NCBI GenBank assembly: GCA_963855995.1
Contig: OY979723.1
Location: forward strand, 6,136,176 to 6,200,175
Length of the DNA: 64,000 nt
Reading direction: 5' to 3'
Source: Muricea muricata
Lineage: Eukaryota; Cnidaria; Anthozoa; Malacalcyonacea; Plexauridae
The position numbers and the translations under genes were made by a program. Positions within the stretch are counted from its first letter, which is position 1. Every line of letters begins with the position of its first letter. The notes beneath the pieces were generated by a model. That model was not told the DNA's origin, searched no databases, and was given only the letters and a program-made list of their open reading frames with translations. Of the stretch, positions 1 through 12,320 are shown in pieces.

Positions 1-323
1 TTTTAGAGCTTAAAATGGTGTTTTCAGTGCTGAAGTGAACGAGTTGAGCGCAATCATGTACTACAATCTCGGACCTAAAAGATACCTTCTAAATGGAAAT
101 CGCAGAACTTAGCAAGTCGGGAATCATGTTTTCGGCGCTCAAACCATTGAGATGAGCGAAATAACATGTTGAAATGAGAAACCTATAACTTGCTTGTAAA
201 CTGAAAAGAAACGATCTTAGAACCATCAAAATTGCGTTTTAAGCGTTCTAGAAGCGATTTGTGCGTAAAAACATGCTCAAATCACCAAATAATAATTGCC
301 GTCTTAAATCGATCACGGCGACG
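1..323 (+). repeat. Representative satellite monomer (type A)
   Basis: This is the first full monomer, 323 bp and AT-rich. Type A is marked by AAAAGATACCTTC, by TTTTCGGCGCTCAAACCATTG, and by AAAATTGCG followed by TTTGTGCG. Type B (for example 324-645) has AAAAGAGACC, TCTTCAGTGTTC, CCATGGAGATG and CATGCCCAAATAACC. Type C (for example 646-967) has GAAGTTAGAAAGTCGGG, CACGTTTCCGGCG, CTTTTAAACTG and AAAGTTGCG, and it has GTTTAGAAG in place of GTTCTAGAAG. Intermediate and hybrid monomers are frequent. The start coordinate is arbitrary because the array is tandem. Confidence 0.9.
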
Positions 324-373
324 TTTTAGAGCTTAAAATGGTGTTTTCAGTGCTGAAGTGAACGAGTTGAGCG
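51..373 (+). repeat. Three diverged ~107-bp sub-repeats making one monomer
   Basis: When the frame is anchored on the (T/A)TGAGCG or TTGTGCG motif, the monomer splits into 51-158 (108 bp), 159-265 (107 bp) and 266-373 (108 bp). The three pieces share aligned blocks. Each opens with a CATG (ACATG in two of the three) followed by AAT a few bases on. Next come CTTCTAAATGGAAA, CTTGTAAACTGAAA and CTTAAATCGATC. Then come AATCATGTTTTCGGCG, AATTGCGTTTTAAGCG and AATGGTGTTTTCAGTG. Each piece ends in GAGATGAGCG, CGATTTGTGCG or GAGTTGAGCG. This was aligned by eye. It indicates that the 322-bp unit arose by triplication of an older ~107-bp repeat. Confidence 0.75.
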
Positions 374-3300
374 CAATGATGTACTACAATCACGGACCTA
401 AAAGAGACCTTCTAAATGGAAATCGCAGAACTTAGGAAGTCGGGAATCATGTCTTCAGTGTTCAAACCATGGAGATGAGCGAAATAACATGTTGAAATGA
501 GAAACCTATAACTTGCTTGTAAACTGAAAAGAAACGGTCTTAGAACCATCAAAATCGCGTTTTAAGCGTTCTAGAAGCGATTTGAGCGTAAAAACATGCC
601 CAAATAACCAACTAAAAATTGCCGTCTTAAATCGATCACGGCGACTTTTAGAGCTTAAAATGGTGTTTTCAGTGCTGAAGTGAACGAGATGAGCGCAATG
701 ATGTATTTCAATCACGGACCTAAAAGAGACCTTCTAAATGGAAATTGCAGAAGTTAGAAAGTCGGGAATCACGTTTCCGGCGTTCAAACCATCGAGATGA
801 GCGAAATAACATGTTGAAATGAGAAACCTATAACTTTCTTTTAAACTGAAAAGAAACGATCTTAGAACCATCAAAGTTGCGTTTTAAGCGTTTAGAAGCG
901 ATTTGAGCGTAAAAACATGCTCAAATCACCAACTAAAAATTGCCGTCTTAAATCGATCACGGCGACGTTTTAGAGCTTAAAATGGTGTTTTCAGTGCTGA
1001 AGTGAACGAGTTGAGCGCAATGATGTACTGCAATCACGGACCTAAAAGATACCTTCTAAATGGAAATCGCAGAACTTAGCAAGTCGGGAATCATGTTTTC
1101 GGCGCTCAAACCATTGAGATGAGCGAAATAACATGTTGAAATGAGAAACCTATAACTTGCTTGTAAACTGAAAAGAAACGATCTTAGAACCATCAAAATT
1201 GCGTTTTAAGCGTTCTAGAAGCGATTTGTGCGTAAAAACATGCTCAAATCACCAAATAAAAATTGCCGTCTTAAATCGATCACGGCGACGTTTTAGAGCT
1301 TAAAATGGTGTTTTCAGTGCTGAAGTGAACGAGTTGAGCGCAATGATGTACTACAATCACGGACCTAAAAGAGACCTTCTAAATGGAAATCGCAGAACTT
1401 AGCAAGTCGGGAATCATGTCTTCAGTGTTCAAACCATGGAGATGAGCGAAATAACATGTTGAAATGAGAAACCTATAACTTGCTTGTAAACTGAAAAGAA
1501 ACGGTCTTAGAACCATCAAAATCGCGTTTTAAGCATTCTAGAAGCGATTTGAGCGTAAAAACATGCCCAAATAACCAACTAAAAATTGCCGTCTTAAATC
1601 GATCACGGCGACGTTTTAGAGCTTAAAATGGTGTTTTCAGTGCTGAAGTGAACGAGATGAGCGCAATGATGTACTGCAATCACGGACCTAAAAGAGACCT
1701 TCTAAATGGAAATTGCAGAAGTTAGCAAGTCGGGAATCACGTTTCCGGCGTTCAAACCATCGAGATGAGCGAAATAACATGTTGAAATGAGAAACCTATA
1801 ACTTGCTTTTAAACTGAAAAGAAACGATCTTAGAACCATCAAAGTTGCGTTTTAAGCGTTTAGAAGCGATTTGTGCGTAAAAACATGCTCAAATCACCAA
1901 ATAAAAATTGCCGTCTTAAATCGATCACGGCGACGTTTTAGAGCTTAAAATGGTGTTTTCAGTGCTGAAGTGAACGAGTTGAGCGCAATGATGTACTACA
2001 ATCACGGACCTAAAAGAGACCTTATAAATGGAAATCGCAGAACTTAGGAAGTCGGGAATCATGTCTTCAGTGTTCAAACCATGGAGATGAGCGAAATAAC
2101 ATGTTGAAATGAGAAACCTATAACTTGCTTGTAAACTGAAAAGAAACGGTCTTAGAACCATCAAAATCGCGTTTTAAGCGTTCTAGAAGCGATTTGAGCG
2201 TAAAAACTTGCCCAAATAACCAAGTAAAAATTGCCGTCTTAAATCGATCACGGCGACTTTTAGAGCTTAAAATGGTGTTTTCAGTGCTGAAGTGAACGAG
2301 ATGAGCGCAATGATGTATTTCAATCACGGACCTAAAAGATACCTTCTAAATGGAAATCGCAGAACTTAGCAAGTCGGGAATCATGTTTTCGGCGCTCAAA
2401 CCATTGAGATGAGCGAAATAACATGTTGAAATGAGAAACCTATAACTTGCTTGTAAACTGAAAAGAAACGATCTTAGAACCATCAAAATTGCGTTTTAAG
2501 CGTTCTAGAAGCGATTTGTGCGTAAAAACATGCTTAAATCACCAAATAAAAATTGCCGTCTTAAATCGATCACGGCGACGTTTTAGAGCTTAAAATGGTG
2601 TTTTCAGTGCTGAAGTGAACGAGTTGAGCGCAATGATGTACTACAATCACGGACCTAAAAGAGACCTTCTAAATGGAAATCGCAGAACTTAGCAAGTCGG
2701 GAATCATGTCTTCAGTGTTCAAACCATGGAGATGAGCGAAATAACATGTTGAAATGAGAAACCTATAACTTGCTTGTAAACTGAAAAGAAACGGTCTTAG
2801 AACCATCAAAATCGCGTTTTAAGCATTCTAGAAGCGATTTGAGCGTAAAAACATGCCCAAATAACCAACTAAAAATTGCCGTCTTAAATCGATCACGGCG
2901 ACGTTTTAGAGCTTAAAATGGTGTTTTCAGTGCTGAAGTGAACGAGATGAGCGCAATGATGTACTGCAATCACGGACCTAAAAGAGACCTTCTAAATGGA
3001 AATTGCAGAAGTTAGCAAGTCGGGAATCACGTTTCCGGCGTTCAAACCATCGAGATGAGCGAAATAACATGTTGAAATGAGAAACCTATAACTTGCTTTT
3101 AAACTGAAAAGAAACGATCTTAGAACCATCAAAGTTGCGTTTTAAGCGTTTAGAAGCGATTTGTGCGTAAAAACATGCTCAAATCACCAACTAAAAATTG
3201 CCGTCTTTAATCGATCACGGCGACGTTTTAGAGCTTAAAATGGTGTTTTCAGTGCTGAAGTGAACGAGTTGAGCGCAATGATGTACTACAATCATGGACC

Positions 3301-6300
3301 TAAAAGAGACCTTCTAAATGGAAATTGCCGAAGTTAGCAAGTCGGGAATCATGTCTTCAGTGTTCAAACCATGGAGATGAGCGAAATAACATGTTGAAAT
3401 GAGAAACCTATAACTTGCTTGTAAACTGAAAAGAAACGGTCTTAGAACCATCAAAATCGCGTTTTAAGCGTTCTAGAAGCGATTTGAGCGTAAAAACATG
3501 CCCAAATAACCAACTAAAAATTGCCGTCTTAAATCGATCACGGCGACTTTTAGAGCTTAAAATGGTGTTTTCAGTGCTGAAGTGAACGAGATGAGCGCAA
3601 TGATGTACTTCAATCACGGACCTAAAAGAGACCTTCTAAATGGAAATTGCAGAAGTTAGAAAGTCGGGAATCACGTTTCCGGCGTTCAAACCATCGAGAT
3701 GAGCGAAATAACATGTTGAAATGAGAAACCTATAACTTGCTTTTAAACTGAAAAGAAACGATCTTAGAACCATCAAAGTTGCGTTTTAAGCGTTTAGAAG
3801 CGATTTGAGCGTAAAAACATGCTCAAATCACCAACTAAAAATTGCCGTCTTAAATCGATCACGGCGACGTTTTAGAGCTTAAAATGGTGTTTTCAGTGCT
3901 GAAGTGAACGAGTTGAGCGCAATGATGTACTGCAATCACGGACCTAAAAGATACCTTCTAAATGGAAATCGCAGAACTTAGCAAGTCGGGAATCATGTTT
4001 TCGGCGCTCAAACCATTGAGATGAGCGAAATAACATGTTGAAATGAGAAACCTATAACTTGCTTGTAAACTGAAAAGAAACGATCTTAGAACCATCAAAA
4101 TTGCGTTTTAAGCGTTCTAGAAGCGATTTGTGCGTAAAAACATGCTCAAATCACCAAATAAAAATTGCCGTCTTAAATCGATCACGGCGACGTTTTAGAG
4201 CTTAAAATGGTGTTTTCAGTGCTGAAGTGAACGAGTTGAGCGCAATGATGTACTACAATCACGGACCTAAAAGAGACCTTCTAAATGGAAATCGCAGAAC
4301 TTAGCAAGTCGGGAATCATGTCTTCAGTGTTCAAACCATGGAGATGAGCGAAATAACATGTTGAAATGAGAAACCTATAACTTGCTTGTAAACTGAAAAG
4401 AAACGGTCTTATAACCATCAAAATCGCGTTTTAAGCGTTCTAGAAGCGATTTGAGCGTAAAAACATGCCCAAATAACCAACTAAAAATTGCCGTCTTAAA
4501 TCGATCACGGCGACGTTTTAGAGCTTAAAATGGTGTTTTCAGTGCTGAAGTGAACGAGATGAGCGCAATGATGTACTGCAATCACGGACCTAAAAGAGAC
4601 CTTCTAAATGGAAATTGCAGAAGTTAGCAAATCGGGAATCACGTTTCCGGCGTTCAAACCATCGAGATGAGCGAAATAACATGTTGAAATGAGAAACCTA
4701 TAACTTGCTTTTAAACTGAAAAGAAACGATCTTAGAACCATCAAAGTTGCGTTTTAAGCGTTTAGAAGCGATTTGTGCGTAAAAACATGCTCAAATCACC
4801 AACTAAAAATTGCCGTCTTTAATCGATCACGGCGACGTTTTAGAGCTTAAAATGGTGTTTTCAGTGCTGAAGTGAACGAGTTGAGCGCAATGATGTACTA
4901 CAATCATGGACCTAAAAGATACCTTCTAAATGGAAATCGCAGAACTTAGCAAGTCGGGAATCATGTTTTCGGCGCTCAAACCATTGAGATGGGCGAAATA
5001 ACATGTTGAAATGAGAAACCTATAACTTGCTTGTAAACTGAAAAGAAACGGTCTTAGAACCATCAAAATCGCGTTTTAAGCGTTCTAGAAGCGATTTGAG
5101 CGTAAAAACATGCCCAAATAACCAACTAAAAATTGCCGTCTTAAATCGATCACGGCGACGTTTTAGAGCTTAAAATGGTGTTTTCAGTGCTGAAGTGCAC
5201 GAGTTGAGCGCAATGATGTAATACAATCACGGACCTAAAAGAAACCTTCTAAATGGAAATCGCAGAACTTAGCAAGTCGGGAATCATGTTTTCGGCGCTC
5301 AACCCATTGAGATGATCGAAATAACATGTTGAAATGAGAAACCTATAACTTGCTTGTAAACTGAAAAGAAACGGTCTTAGAACTATCAAAATCGCGTTTT
5401 AAGCGTTTTAGAAGCGATTTGTGCGTAAAAACATGCTCAAATCACCAACTAAAAATTGCCGTCTTTAATCGATCACGGCGACGTTTTAGAGCTTAAAATG
5501 GTGTTTTAGGTGGTGAAGTGAACGAGTTGAGCGCAATGATGTACTGCAATCACGGACCTAAAAGAGACCTTCTAAATGGAAATTGCCGAAGTTAGCATGT
5601 CGGGAATCATGTCTTCAGTGTTCAAACCATGGAGATGAGCGAAATAACATGTTGAAATGAGAATCCTATAACTTGCTTTTAAACTGAAAAGAAACGATCT
5701 TAGAACCATCAAAATCGCGTTTTAAGCGTTCTAGAAGCGATTTGAGCGTAAAAACATGGCCAAATCACTAACTAAAAATTGCCGTCTTAAATTGATCACG
5801 GCGACCTTTTAGAGCTTAAAATGGTGTTTTCAGTGCTGAAGTTAACGAGTTGAGCGCAATGATGTACTGCAATCACGGACCTAAAAGAGACCTTCTAAAT
5901 GGAAATCGCTGAACTTAGCAAGTCGGGAATCATGTTTTCGGCGCTCAAACCATTGAGATGAGCGAAATAACATGTTGAAATGAGAAACCTATAACTTGCT
6001 TGTAAACTGAAAAGAAACGGTCTTAGAACCATCAAAATCGCGTTTTAAGCGTTCTAGAAACGATTTGAGCGTAAAAACATGCTCAAATCACCAACTAAAA
6101 ATTGCCGTCTTAAATCGATCACGGCGACGTTTTAGAGCTTAAAATGGTGTTTTCAGTGCTGAAGTGCACGAGTTGAGCGCAATGATGTAATACAATCACG
6201 GACCTAAAAGAGACCTTCTAAATGGAAATCGCAGAACTTAGCAAGTCGGGAATCATGTTTTCGGCGCTCAAACCATTGAGATGAGCGAAATAACATGTTG

Positions 6301-9300
6301 AAATGAGAAACCTATAACTTTCTTGTAAACTGAAAAGAAACGATCTTAGAACCATCAAAATCGCGTTTTAAGCGTTCTAGAAACGATTTGAACGTAAAAA
6401 CATGCTCAAATCACCAACTAAAAATTGCCGTCTTAAATCGATCACGGCGACGTTTTAGAGCTTAAAATGGTGTTTTCAGTGCTGAAGTGCACGAGTTGAG
6501 CGCAATGATGTAATACAATCACGGACCTAAAAGAGACCTTCTAAATGGAAATCGCAGAACTTAGCAAGTCGGGAATCATGTTTTCGGCGCTCAAACCATT
6601 GAGATGAGCGAAATAAAATGTTGAAATGAGAAACCTATAACTTTCTTGTAAACTGAAAAGAAACGATCTTAGAACCATCAAAATCGCGTTTTAAGCGTAA
6701 AAGCAGCGATTTGAGCGTAAAAACATGCTCAAATCACCAACTAAAAATTGCCGTCTTAAATCGATCACAGCGACGTTTTAGAGCTTAAAATGGTGTTTTC
6801 AGTGCTGAAGTGAACGAGTTGAGCGCAATCATGTACTACAATCACGGACCTAAAAGAGACCTTCTAAATGGAAATTGCCGAAGTTAGAAAGTCGGGAATC
6901 ATGTCTTCAGCGTTCAAACCATCGAGATGAGCGAAATAACATGTTGAAATGAGAAACCTATAACTTTGTTTGAAACTGAAAAGAAACTATCTTAGAACCA
7001 TCAAAATCGCGTTTTAAGCGTTCTAGAAACGATTTGAGCGTAAAAACATGCTCAAATCACCAACTAAAAATATCCGTCTTAAATCGATCACGGCGACGTT
7101 TTAGAGCTTAAAATGGTGTTTTCAGTGCTGAAGTGAACGAGTTGAGCGCAATCATGTACTACAATCACGGACCTAAATGAGACCTTCTAAATGGAAATTG
7201 CCGAAGTTAGAAAGTCGGGAATCATGTCTTCAGCGTTCAAACCATCGAGATGAGCGAAATAACATGTTGAAATGAGAAACCTATAACTTGGTTTTAAACT
7301 GAAAAGAAACGATCTTAGAACCATCAAAATCGCGTTTTAAGCGTTCTAGAAACGATTTGAGCGTAAAAACATGCTCAAATCACCAACTAAAAATTGCCGT
7401 CTTTAATCGATCACGGCGACGTTTTAGAGCTTAAAATGGTGTTTTCAGCTGAAGTGAACGAGTTGAGCGCAATGATGTACTGCAATCACGGACCTAAAAG
7501 AGACCTTCTAAATGGAAACTGCAGAACTTAGCAAGTCGGGAATCAAGTTTTTGGCGTTCAAACCATCGAGAAGAGCGAAATAACATGTTGAAATGCGAAA
7601 CCTATAAATTGCTTTTAAACTGAAAAGAAACGATCTTAGAACCATGAAAGTTGCGTTTTAAGCGTTCTAGAAGCGATTTGAGCGTAAAAACATGCCCAAA
7701 TCACTAACTAAAAATTGCCGTCTTAAGTCGATCACGGCGACGTTTTAGAGCTTAAAATGGTGTTTTCAGTGCTGAAGTGAACGAGTTGAAAGCAATCACG
7801 TACTACAATCACGGACCTAAAAGATACCTTCTAAATGGAAATCGCAGAACTTAGCAAGTCGGGAATCATGTTTTCGGCGCTCAAACCATTGAGATGAGCG
7901 AAATAACATGTTGAAATGAGAAACCTATAACTTGCTTGTAAACTGAAAAGAAACGGTCTTAGAACCATCACAATCGCGTTTTTAAGCGTTCTAGAAGCGA
8001 TTTGAGCGTAAAAACATGCTCAAATAACCAACTAAAAATTGCCGTCTTAAATCGATCACGGCGACTTTTAGAGCTTAAAATGGTGTTTTCAGTGCTGAAG
8101 TGAACGAGATGAGCGCAATGATGTACTGAAATCACGGACCTAAAAGAGACCTTCTAAATGGAAATTTCAGAAGTTAGCAAGTCGGGAATCACGTTTCCGG
8201 CGTTCAAAGCATCGAGATGAGCGAAATAACATGTTGAAATGAGAAACCTATAACTTGCTTTTAAACTGAAAAGAAACGATCTTAGAACCATCAAAGTTGC
8301 GTTTTAAGCGTTTAGAAGCGATTTGAGCGTAAAAACATGCTCAAATAAACAACTAAAAATTGCCGTCTTAAATCGATCACGGCGACGTTTTAGAGCTTAA
8401 AATGGTGTTTTCAGTGCTGAAGTGAACGAGTTGAGTGCAATCATGTACTACAATCACGGACCTAAAAGATACCTTCTAAATGGAAATCGCAGAACTTAGC
8501 AAGTCGGGAATCATGTTTTCGGCGCTCAAACCATTGAGATGAGCGAAATAACATGTTGAAATGAGAAACCTATAACTTGCTTTTAAACTGAAAAGAAACG
8601 ATCTTAGAACCATCAAAATCGCGTTTTAAGCGTTCTAGAAATGATTTGAGCGTAAAAACATCCTCAAATCACCAACTAAAAATATCCGTCTTAAATCGAT
8701 CACGGCAACGTTTTAGAGCTTAAAATGGTGTTTTCAGATGAAGTGAACGAGTTGAGCGCAATGATGTACTGCAATCACGGACCTAAAAGAGACCTTCTAA
8801 ATGGAAATTGCAGAACTTAGCAAGTCGGGAATCAAGTTTTTGCGTTCAAACCATCGAGAAGAGCGAAATAACATGTTGAAATGCGAAACCTATAAATTGC
8901 TTTTAAACTGCAAAAAACGATCTTAGAACCATGAAAGTTGCGTTTTAAGCGTTCTAGAAGCGATTTGAGCGTAAAAACATGCCCAAATCACTAACTAAAA
9001 ATTGCCGTCTTAAATATATCACGGCGACCTTTTAGAGCTTAAAATGGTGTTTTCAGTGCTGAAGTTAACGAGTTGAGCGCAATGATGTACTGCAATCACG
9101 GACCTAAAAGAGACCTTCTAAATGGAAATCGCAGAACTTAGCAAGTCGGGAATCATGTTTTCGGCGCTCAAACCATTGAGATGAGCGAAATAACATGTTG
9201 AAATGAGAAACCTATAACTTTCTTGTAAACTGAAAAGAAACGGTCTTAGAACCATCACAATCGCGTTTTTAAGCGTTCTAGAAGCGTTTATAGCGTAAAA

Positions 9301-12300
9301 ACATGCTCAAATAACCAACTAAAAATTGCCGTCTTAAATCGATCACGGCGACTTTTAGAGCTTAAAATGGTGTTTTCAGTGCTGAAGTGAACGATATGAG
9401 CGCAATGATGTACTGCAATCACGGACCTAAAAGAGACCTTGTAAATGGAAATTGCAGAAGTTAGCAAGTCGGGAATCACGTTTCCGGCGTTCAAACCATC
9501 GAGATGAGCGAAATAACATGTTGAAATGAGAAACCTATAACTTGCTTTTAAACTGAAAAGAAACGATCTTAGAACCATCAAAGTTGCGTTTTAAGCGTTT
9601 AGAAGCGATTTGAGCGTAAAAACATGCTCAAATCACCAACTAAAAATTGCCGTCTTAAATCGATCACGGCGACGTTTTAGAGCTTAAAATGGTGTTTTCA
9701 GTGCTGAAGTGAACGAGTTGAGCGCAATCATGTACTACAATCACGGACGTAAAAGATACCTTCTAAATGGAAATCGCAGAACTTAGCAAGTCGGGAATCA
9801 TGTTTTCGGCGCTCAAACCATTGAGATGAGCGAAATAACATGTTGAAATGAGAAACCTATAACTTGCTTTTAAACTGAAAAGAAACGATCTTAGAACCAT
9901 CAAAATCGCGTTTTAAGGGTTCTAGAAGCGATTTGAGCGTAAAAACATGCCCAAATCACTAACTAAAAATTGCCGTCTTAAATTGATCACGGCGACCTTT
10001 TAGAGCTTAAAATGGTGTTTTCAGTGCTGAAGTGCACGAGTTGAGCGCAATGATGTAATACAATCACGGACTTAAAAGAGACCTTCTAAATGGAAATTGC
10101 AGAACTTAGCAAGTCAGGAATCATGTTTTCGGCGCTCAAACCATTGAGATGAGCGAAATAACATGTTGAAATGAGAAACCTATAACTTGCTTGTAAACTG
10201 AAAAGAAACGGTCTTAGAACCATCAAAATCGCGTTTTAAGCGTTCTAGAAGCGATTTGAGCGTAAAAACATGGCCAAATCACTAACTAAAAATTGCCGTC
10301 TTAAATTGATCACGGCGACCTTTTAGAGCTTAATATGGTGTTTTCAGTGCTGAAGTTAACGAGTTGAGCGCAATGATGTACTGCAATCACGGACCTAAAA
10401 GAGACCTTCTAAATGGAAATCGCAGAACTTAGCAAGTCGGGAATCATGTTTTCGGCGCTCAAACCATTGAGATGAGCGAAATAACATGTTGAAATGAGAA
10501 ACCTATAACTTGCTTGTAAACTGAAAAGAAACGATCTTAGAACCATCAAAATCGCGTTTTAAGCGTTCTAGAAACGATTTGAGCGTAAAAACATGCTCAA
10601 ATCACCAACTAAAAATATCCGTCTTAAATCGATCACGGCGACGTTTTAGAGCTTAAAATGGTGTTTTCAGCTGAAGTGAACGAGTTGAGCGCAATGATGT
10701 ACTGCAATCACGGACCTAAAAGAGACTTTCTAAATGGAAATCGCAGAACTTAGCAAGTCGGGAATCATGTTTTCGGCGCTCAAACCATTGAGATGAGCGA
10801 AATAACATGTTGAAATGAGAAACCTATAACTTGCTTGTAAACTGAAAAGAAACGGTCTTAGAACCATCAAAATCACGTTTTTAAGCGTTCTAGAAGCGAT
10901 TTGAGCGTAAAAACATGCTCAAATAACCAACTAAAAATTGCCGTCTTAAATCGATCACGGCGACTTTTAGAGCTTAAAATGGTGTTTTCAGTGCTGAAGT
11001 GAACGAGATGAGCGCAATGATGTACTGCAATCACGGACCTAAAAGAGACCTTCTAAATGGAAATTGCAGAAGTTAGCAAGTCGGGAATCACGTTTCCGGC
11101 GTTCAAACCATCGAGATGAGCGAAATAACATGTTGAAATGAGAAACCTATAACTTGCTTTTAAACCGAAAAGAAACGATCTTAGAACCATCAAAGTTGCG
11201 TTTTAAGCGTTTAGAAGCGATTTGAGCGTAAAAACATGCTCAAATCACCAACTAAAAATTGCCGTCTTAAATCGATCACGGCGACGTTTTAGAGCTTAAA
11301 ATGGTGTTTTCAGTGCTGAAGTGAACGAGTTGAGCGCAATCATGTACTACAATCTCGAACCTAAAAGATACCTTCTAAATGGAAATCGCAAAACTTAGCA
11401 AGTCGGGAATCATGTTTTCGGCGCTCAAACCATTGAGATGAGCGAAATAACATGTTGAAATGAGAAACCTATAACTTGCTTGTAAACTGAAAAGAAACGG
11501 TCTTAGAACCATCAAAATCGCGTTTTAAGCGTTTTAGAAGCGATTTGTGCGTAAAAACATGCTCAAATCACCAACTAAAAATTGCCGTCTTAAATCGATC
11601 ACGGCGACGTTTTAGAGCTTAAAATGGTGTTTTCAGTGCTGAAGTGAACGAGTTGAGCGCAATGATGTACTGCAATCACGGACCTAAAAGATACCTTCTA
11701 AATGGAAATCGCAGAACTTAGCAAGTCGGGAATCATGTTTTCGGCGCTCAAACCATTGAGATGAGCGAAATAACATGTTGAAATGAGAAACCTATAACTT
11801 GCTTGTAAACTGAAAAGAAACGATCTTAGAACCATCAAAATTGCGTTTTAAGCGTTCTAGAAGCGATTTGTGCGTAAAAACATGCTCAAATCACCAAATA
11901 AAAATTGCCGTCTTAAATCGATCACGGCGACGTTTTAGAGCTTAAAATGGTGTTTTCAGTGCTGAAGTGAACGAGTTGAGCGCAATGATGTACTACAATC
12001 ACGGACCTAAAAGAGACCTTCTAAATGGAAATCGCAGAACTTAGGAAGTCGGAAATCATGTCTTCAGTGTTCAAACCATGGAGATGAGTGAAATAACATG
12101 TTGAAATGAGAAACCTATAACTTGCTTGTAAACTGAAAAGAAACGGTCTTAGAACCATCAAAATCGCGTTTTAAGCGTTCTAGAAGCGATTTGAGCGTAA
12201 AAACATGCCCAAATAACCAACTAAAAATTGCCGTCTTAAATCGATCACGGCGACTTTTAGAGCTTAAAATGGTGTTTTCAGTGCTGAAGTGAACGAGATG

Positions 12301-12320
12301 AGCGCAATGATGTACTTCAA

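Larger units (their letters stand above)
1..11286 (+). repeat. Super-unit copy 1 (~35 monomers)
   Basis: The rare variant CAATCTCGGACC near 70 recurs near 11350 (as CAATCTCGAACC) and near 47801, each time in the same monomer context. This defines a period of 11286 bp in the left arm. The same block recurs from 47738, and its preceding 1.3 kb (46442-47737) matches 9991-11286. The super-unit is therefore a head-to-tail module seen at both edges of the window. Positions 5985-10780 match 59205-64000 with only a few single-base differences noticed by eye, for example at 6389, 6613, 7178 and 8166. Confidence 0.8.

Noticed and set aside
81-115. CENP-B-box-like motif CTTAGCAAGTCGGGAA in the monomer
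   Set aside because: The CGGGA end fits, but the TTCG half is TTAG and lies two bases too close to it. Type B and C monomers change it further (TTAGGAAG, TTAGAAAG). It is not enough to call a binding site.
506-715. Minus-strand 69-codon frame (MIEIHHCAHLVHFSTEN...) that recurs at many places, and the longer 97-codon version at 9288-9581 and 62508-62801
   Set aside because: It appears wherever a B-type monomer joins a C-type one and follows the satellite repeats exactly. The monomer length is not a multiple of three, and neighbouring monomers break the frame. Its repetition reflects DNA repetition, not protein conservation.
1401-1440. Possible RNA polymerase III A and B boxes (TAGCAAGTCGGG and GTTCAAACC) in B-type monomers, which would suggest a tRNA-derived origin
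   Set aside because: Each box matches only in part, no cloverleaf can be drawn around them, and other monomer types do not keep GTTCAAACC. Chance is likely in AT-rich repeats.
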